Positions 46,901 through 48,172 of a stretch of DNA of 48,172 bases are shown piece after piece. The first letter of the stretch is position 1, and each line of letters begins with the position of its first letter. The notes beneath the pieces are model-generated. The model worked only from the letters and a program-made list of their open reading frames with translations. It made no database searches and was not told the origin of the DNA. Made by a program: the position numbers and the translations under genes. The DNA comes from Arcicella sp. GTDB taxonomy: Bacteria; Bacteroidota; Bacteroidia; Cytophagales; Spirosomataceae. Location: NCBI GenBank assembly GCA_014376355.1, contig JACMRQ010000123.1, positions 1 through 48,172 of the forward strand. Reading direction: 5' to 3'.

Positions 46901-47164
46901 CCTTCAAGTTATTTCATTGAAAAAGGCTCTTATTTCAGAATCAAAAATGTACAATTGAATTACACAATGCCTTCAAGGATTGTTAATGCTATTGGTTTCG
47001 CTAATCTTCAGGCGTATGTTCAAGTTCAAAATTTGGCAACATTCACTAAATACACAGGCTTAAATCCAGAAATTCAGACAGGAAATGACAATACTTTAAG
47101 TTTTGATGGCGGTTATATGCCTGTTTCAAGAACTTTATTAGTTGGCTTAAACTTAGGATTTTAA
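43988..47164 (+). CDS. SusC/RagA-family TonB-linked outer membrane protein
   Basis: The start at 43988 gives 1058 residues with a signal peptide (MFLLLAFLNFSAFAQ). The track's GTG start adds 29 residues ahead of it. Then come a carboxypeptidase-like domain (VTGKITDKPSGQGIPGASVI), the SusC signature EVIVTGYGTQSKRDITGAV, the plug (VRIRGFGTIGNNDPLYVIDG, IQILKDASSASIYGSRAANG) and a long barrel ending VSRTLLVGLNLGF. It has no STN domain, so control is probably by the adjacent response regulator rather than by sigma/FecR. It is a transporter for an unknown large ligand, paired with the susD 42 nt downstream. It is closest in this window to the SusC at 15702. Confidence 0.95.
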   Translation: MKNKHLRKSMFLLLAFLNFSAFAQNRKVTGKITDKPSGQGIPGASVIIKGSTMGTTTNANGEFNVAVKDDNAILMISSVGFQSQEIKIGSQSDIRVTMLEDVANLSEVIVTGYGTQSKRDITGAVATIQAKDLQSVPATTFAQMMQGRASGLSVVNDATPGGEATVRIRGFGTIGNNDPLYVIDGVPTESQGNLNPMDIESIQILKDASSASIYGSRAANGVVIITTKKGKPGEIKVSFSTYQGSQTTANNVEALNAKELGSYLYLADKYAGKTPSHGQYTFGANGEVGLPDYVFPSNGKEGSAGVDPKLYSLTPSNIYAITKATDTNWWQELTRTAPIRNYQITATGGTENGRFALSLGYFNQESVVKFVGYERYTLRANTEFTALKKRLHIGENFSASLDNRKGGFGNNDEQNAVSGSYKHHPLLPVYDIAGNFAGSRGANLGNNSNPYATLARQADNFTYRLRAFGNVYAEYDILPDLKVKTSFGVDINTNRGRYIGRANPEYIEGSFNNSSTSTNGYFFAWTWTNTLSYSKTFNKVHKFDAYVGIESIREYGEQFLASRNGYAFETNPIISYLDLGDPTKVSNGGNINRDYTLYSQFGKLNYAYKDKYLFQAILRNDQSSRFLQASRGAVFPAFSVGWRLSEEKFIKNELPVIDDLKLRFGYGQTGNQKIGDYNAFTTYRADIYHAGYPIDGSSSSPKIGYDTQAYGNPKAKWETTTSSNLGIDASLFKSKLAIEIDFWTRKTTDMLFTIPNTFTAGDASAAAFNVGAMTNKGVDIGLNYRNSTSRGLRYSIGANYSMYRNNVDKLDESPTTKYFGNSSRVPAVTLTQAGLPISSFFGYKVLGIFQSDEEARAWAPYTEGYNKAGKFKMADINGDGKIDDADRTVIGNPHPDFIYGLSLSVGYKAFDLVVFCNGTQGNDVFNYTRYFSDFNTFQGNRSKRALYDAWQPTNTGGTVPIMDANDQVSSRPSSYFIEKGSYFRIKNVQLNYTMPSRIVNAIGFANLQAYVQVQNLATFTKYTGLNPEIQTGNDNTLSFDGGYMPVSRTLLVGLNLGF

Positions 47165-47206
47165 TTGCTTTTTGCAAACAAATATTAATACGGTAATACT
47201 CATCAA

Positions 47207-48172
47207 ATGAAAATAGAAATGAAAAATAAATTCATAAAATATAGTTTAGTAGCGGGATTGTCTTTGGGTTTAGCAACGGCTTGCACGGATAATTTTCTTA
47301 CCCGTGAACCCCAAGGACAATACAGCCCGACTGCTCTACAAACACCCACAGGCGTAGAAGGAATTCTCTTGGGTGCCTACGGTATGCTCGATGGAACTGG
47401 TTTAGATGGTCAAGCTCCGTGGGAAAATGAAATCCAGAGTTGGGTTTTTGGTGGAATTCCATCGGATGATGCCTACAAAGGAACCGATGCAGGTGACCAA
47501 CCAGAAGAGTCATTTATTGAAAAATATGACTTTCAACCAACCAATGGACATATCAAGAACAAATGGAGAGGTTTATTTAAAGGGGTTGCTCGTTCAAACG
47601 ATGCCTTGAACAGTTTGAAAAATGCTAAAGGTGTGAACGCTGATCGTGCAAAACAAATTGAAGCCGAAGCCAGATTCTTGCGTGGTGTGTTCCATTTTGA
47701 AGCCAGAAAAATGTGGAAAAATATTCCATTTATTGATGATAAAATCTTTGATTTGAACAATACGGAAAGTACTAAAGTGCCAAACGATAAAGAAACTTGG
47801 CCCCTCATTGAAGCCGATTTTCAAGCAGCAATGGCGGTTTTACCCGATAAACAAGAAGAGGTTGGTCGTCCAACAAAGTGGGCAGCCATGGCATTTTTGG
47901 CAAAAGCCTATATGTTTCAAGGTTGGAATATTTCAACGGGCGTAGCAAATACAGCTAAATTGCAAGCGGCAAAAGCCATATTAGACCAAATTGTAAACAG
48001 CGGCAAATTCAGATTAACGCCTAAGTTTTATAGCAATTTTGATGTGGCAACTCGTAACAATGAAGAATCCGTTTTTGAAGTTCAATATGCCGTTTCGAGT
48101 GCTACTGGTGATGCTTCTGACCAAGGTATGGGTTTGGCTCATCCTTATGCTTCGCCATGGGGATGTTGTGGA
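47207..48172 (+). CDS. RagB/SusD-family lipoprotein, 3' end outside window
   Basis: This frame is not in the ORF track because it has no stop before the right edge. I read it open for 322 codons from ATG at 47207; an ATG at 47219 is an equally good start. The signal ends LGLATAC, followed by TDNFLTREPQGQYSPTALQT. SusD elements include GVEGILLGAYGMLDG, WRGLFKGVARSNDALNSLKN, EAEARFLRGVFHFEARKMWK and WAAMAFLAKAYMFQG. The visible part ends in WGCCG, a cysteine pair also seen in the SusD at 19065 (GNCCGFF). It is the surface lid for the SusC just upstream. Confidence 0.94.
   Translation, partial: MKIEMKNKFIKYSLVAGLSLGLATACTDNFLTREPQGQYSPTALQTPTGVEGILLGAYGMLDGTGLDGQAPWENEIQSWVFGGIPSDDAYKGTDAGDQPEESFIEKYDFQPTNGHIKNKWRGLFKGVARSNDALNSLKNAKGVNADRAKQIEAEARFLRGVFHFEARKMWKNIPFIDDKIFDLNNTESTKVPNDKETWPLIEADFQAAMAVLPDKQEEVGRPTKWAAMAFLAKAYMFQGWNISTGVANTAKLQAAKAILDQIVNSGKFRLTPKFYSNFDVATRNNEESVFEVQYAVSSATGDASDQGMGLAHPYASPWGCCG

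Overview
The window looks like chromosomal DNA of a low-GC Bacteroidota bacterium, most likely order Cytophagales. The evidence is three SusC/SusD pairs, an ECF sigma factor with a FecR anti-sigma factor next to an STN-bearing SusC, a DUF4249/TonB-receptor pair, a PorW/SprE-type type IX secretion lipoprotein, giant FG-GAP/ASPIC lipoproteins, and TAnnTTTG-type promoters. Genus-level placement (Emticicia/Arcicella/Flectobacillus-like) is a guess.

Left block (1-13392, all minus strand). In transcription order: ECF sigma factor, FecR anti-sigma factor, SusC with STN signalling domain, SusD lipoprotein, a 1119-residue FG-GAP/ASPIC lipoprotein, a vanadium-haloperoxidase/PAP2 lipoprotein with all metal-site motifs intact, and a second FG-GAP protein cut by the window edge. 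The likely logic is cell-surface signalling: a ligand taken up by SusCD is sensed through STN, FecR and sigma, and the secreted enzyme and propeller proteins act at the surface. Hairpins lie between fecR and susC and between susD and the FG-GAP gene, and a REP-like element lies between the FG-GAP and haloperoxidase genes.

Middle (13570-38573). uvrC (minus) is divergent from a second susC/susD pair (plus) that ends in a strong bidirectional terminator. A minus-strand run follows: atpZ-like, mrdA (PBP2), rodA, MFS transporter, DUF1080 protein. porW/sprE and a small charged secreted protein are on plus. Then come a DUF4249 lipoprotein with its TonB receptor (minus), and mrcA-like PBP1A followed 6 nt later by a GntR/LacI-type chimeric regulator (plus). 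The regulator is convergent with xylA, separated from it by a perfect 16-bp inverted repeat. xylA has a textbook Bacteroidota promoter (TTTG-N20-TACTTTTG) and a tandem TATAGAACA operator-like repeat just past the predicted start of transcription.

Right block (38827-48172). A second giant FG-GAP/ASPIC lipoprotein carries an in-frame heptanucleotide tandem repeat. It lies downstream of a stand-alone response regulator/AraC protein. A 753-nt gene-free region separates that regulator from a third susC/susD pair, whose susD is cut by the right edge. This locus is a second, differently regulated version of the SusCD plus FG-GAP/ASPIC pairing on the left.

Three diverged copies of a GTAG-footed double-hairpin (REP/BIME-like) element occur, each just downstream of a minus-strand gene. 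I saw no tRNA, rRNA, CRISPR array, transposase gene or phage gene.
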